From Effusibacillus dendaii (GTDB taxonomy: Bacteria > Bacillota > Bacilli > Tumebacillales > Effusibacillaceae): 64,000 nucleotides of DNA. The stretch spans positions 906,501-970,500 of the forward strand of contig NZ_AP023366.1 in assembly GCF_015097055.1 (NCBI RefSeq). The letters run 5' to 3'. The notes under the pieces were generated by a model, which searched no databases, was not told where the DNA came from, and saw nothing but the letters and a program-made list of their open reading frames with translations. Made by a program: the position numbers and the translations under genes. Each line of letters starts with the position of its first letter. Within the stretch, counting starts at the first letter, position 1. Below, in pieces: positions 62,994 through 64,000 of this stretch.

Positions 62994-63389
62994 CGCGTGG
63001 AATCTGACCCATTCCGCAGGCACCGTTTCCTATCTGCTGCTTTCTCTTTCCGTTGTGACAGGTCTTTATGCGCAAATCATACGGGGTGGGAAACCGACGG
63101 CGGCTTGGCTGTTTCCTCTGCACGAAACGTTGGGGTATTGGGGATTTTATCTGGGGCTCTTTCATGGTTTGATTTTATGGCGCGATGGAAGAAGCTGCAT
63201 ATGCTGACACCTGCTGCCTATCTGCTGGCCACGATTCATGGCCTTATGATGGGAACAGACAGCAAATTGTTGTATTTCCAATCCATGTATGTCAGTTCTG
63301 TCTGTTTGACTTCCGTTTTATTGATTGTCCGATTCGCGAGCCGAAAGGGCTGTCACGCGAAAGTCGTACAGGAAGCCGAGATTCGCTGA
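62974..63389 (+). pseudogene. Ferric-reductase-like membrane protein with deletion
   Basis: Starts inside apbE with MNTDWLNAWNLTHSAGTVSY and reads two helices to LFHGLILWRDG before a stop in that frame. The next frame resumes at ARWKKLHMLTPAAYLLATIH and MMGTDSKLLYFQSMY, normal for the family. The middle (about 50 residues, the loop and helices between) is missing. Ends at 63389. A two-gene redox unit with apbE is probably broken. Confidence 0.65.
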
Positions 63390-63453
63390 AAAGCCGACCG
63401 CTCGATTAGTATATTCAAGGAAAGGGTTTTTATAGCGATTCATGATCTCAAGC

Positions 63454-63492
63454 AAAAAATGGTAAGGCACTGAAATTTTAATTCAGCGCCTT
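63454..63492 (-). terminator. Terminator of the aquaporin gene
   Basis: On the minus strand AAGGCGCTGAA, a 7-base loop, TTCAGTGCCTT (one G-T pair), then ACCATTTTTT. The stem overlaps the stop codon. Confidence 0.8.
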
Positions 63493-64000
63493 GCCTTTTT
63501 CCATTTTCGAAGGAGTGGATGCAAGGTTAGAACGAGTAAGCACATGGTAGGTAAAAGCGGCTGCAATAGCCCCCATCAGGGGACCGACAACATAGACCGG
63601 GAACTCCTGCCAATGAATGCTGCCTCCAAACAAACTGTTCACCACATAAGGCCCAAAGGTGCGAGCAGGGTTGAATGAGGAACCGGTTGGTCCTGCCGTC
63701 ATCATAATAATCCCCCCAACCGTTAAGCCGATCGTGAGTCCTGCAAACCCTTTTGGGGCCCTAGGATCCACTGCCGTTCCCATAATCACGATCATAAGAA
63801 TGAAGGTTTCCACAGCCTCAATGGCGATGCCTTGAATATAACCGGTGGTTGGAGCGAGAACAGTGGCACCAAGGTTACCGATAGTTACCCCGTCAAGGCC
63901 CAGTACCACCATAATTCCAAATGCCCCCAATACTCCTCCCGCCAGTTGGGCCACCAGATAGGCGGGTACTTCACTCCACGAAAATTGTTTTACTGCGGCT
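63478..64000 (-). CDS. MIP-family aquaporin/glycerol facilitator, cut by right edge
   Basis: About 173 C-terminal residues. The second NPA motif is in GSSFNPARTFGPYVV; AYLVAQLAGGVLGAFGIMVV and helices 4-6 are normal. A Gly/Ala/Thr-rich helix before NPA and the aromatic at the selectivity filter cannot be fully judged, so water versus glycerol is open. The gene starts beyond 64000. Confidence 0.9.
   Translation of the reverse strand, partial: AAVKQFSWSEVPAYLVAQLAGGVLGAFGIMVVLGLDGVTIGNLGATVLAPTTGYIQGIAIEAVETFILMIVIMGTAVDPRAPKGFAGLTIGLTVGGIIMMTAGPTGSSFNPARTFGPYVVNSLFGGSIHWQEFPVYVVGPLMGAIAAAFTYHVLTRSNLASTPSKMEKGKALN

Overview
The window looks like chromosomal DNA of an endospore-forming, Gram-positive bacterium of the Bacillales, probably an Alicyclobacillaceae-type genus (inference). 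The clues are Spo0B, a YheC/D-type spore-coat ATP-grasp protein, a comG competence pilus operon, the L27 N-terminal extension together with its Prp protease, an L21 leader, Zur with znuACB, an SLH-domain wall hydrolase and AGGAGG-type ribosome binding sites. No rRNA, tRNA or CRISPR array was found. Most genes lie on the minus strand.

Layout. 1-3.8 kb: a minus-strand catabolic operon (HpaB-family enzyme, SDR, TetR regulator, acyl-CoA synthetase cut by the left edge) with a clear promoter and a palindromic operator. 4.2-8.7 kb: amide operon (NCS1 permease, AmiE-type amidase, FmdA, FmdB) behind a leader holding an intrinsic terminator. 9.1-12.5 kb: small membrane protein, asnB, aroK. 12.5-14.1 kb: a deletion scar joining MFS and LysR remnants, then a degenerate IS200. 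14.1-20.3 kb: a GntR-controlled catabolic cluster (3-hydroxyisobutyrate-type dehydrogenase, MFS, MBL hydrolase, alpha/beta hydrolase, CMD protein) with two decayed members. 20.5-26.8 kb: SLH/glucosaminidase, dead GGDEF, YheC/D, map and more remnants. 26.8-30.7 kb: zinc uptake under Zur. 30.7-31.8 kb: a fresh IS with 6-bp target duplication. 32-32.7 kb: a cydD'-'cydB chimera. 32.7-36.9 kb: comGA-GG. 37.1-41.2 kb: TauE-type permease, JAMM peptidase, obg, spo0B and an unknown P-loop protein.

In Bacillus the order is rplU-ysxB-rpmA-spo0B-obg. Here rpmA and spo0B are about 20 kb apart. The intervening segment carries two modules. The first is a carboxylate module: GntR, enoyl-CoA hydratase and CaiB-type CoA transferase on one strand, livKHMGF and an AtoE-type transporter on the other. 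An identical 15-mer, TGTCGACAATCGACA, lies 5 bp downstream of the -10 box of both divergent promoters. The second is a nearly self-contained cyclic-di-GMP module: a BcsA-like glycosyltransferase with two PilZ domains, a ComFB-like protein, a PAS-GGDEF cyclase, a 7TM histidine kinase with its response regulator, an HD-GYP phosphodiesterase and a YcgR-type PilZ protein. The window ends with rpmA, prp, rplU, an eroded ApbE/flavin-redox cluster and an aquaporin cut by the right edge.

A general trait is gene erosion. About ten loci are pseudogenes, mostly through internal deletions that splice distant parts of genes together, next to well-preserved operons. This suggests an active deletion process rather than random point decay (inference). 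Starts were chosen by eye from ribosome binding sites and family conservation; no database search was run.
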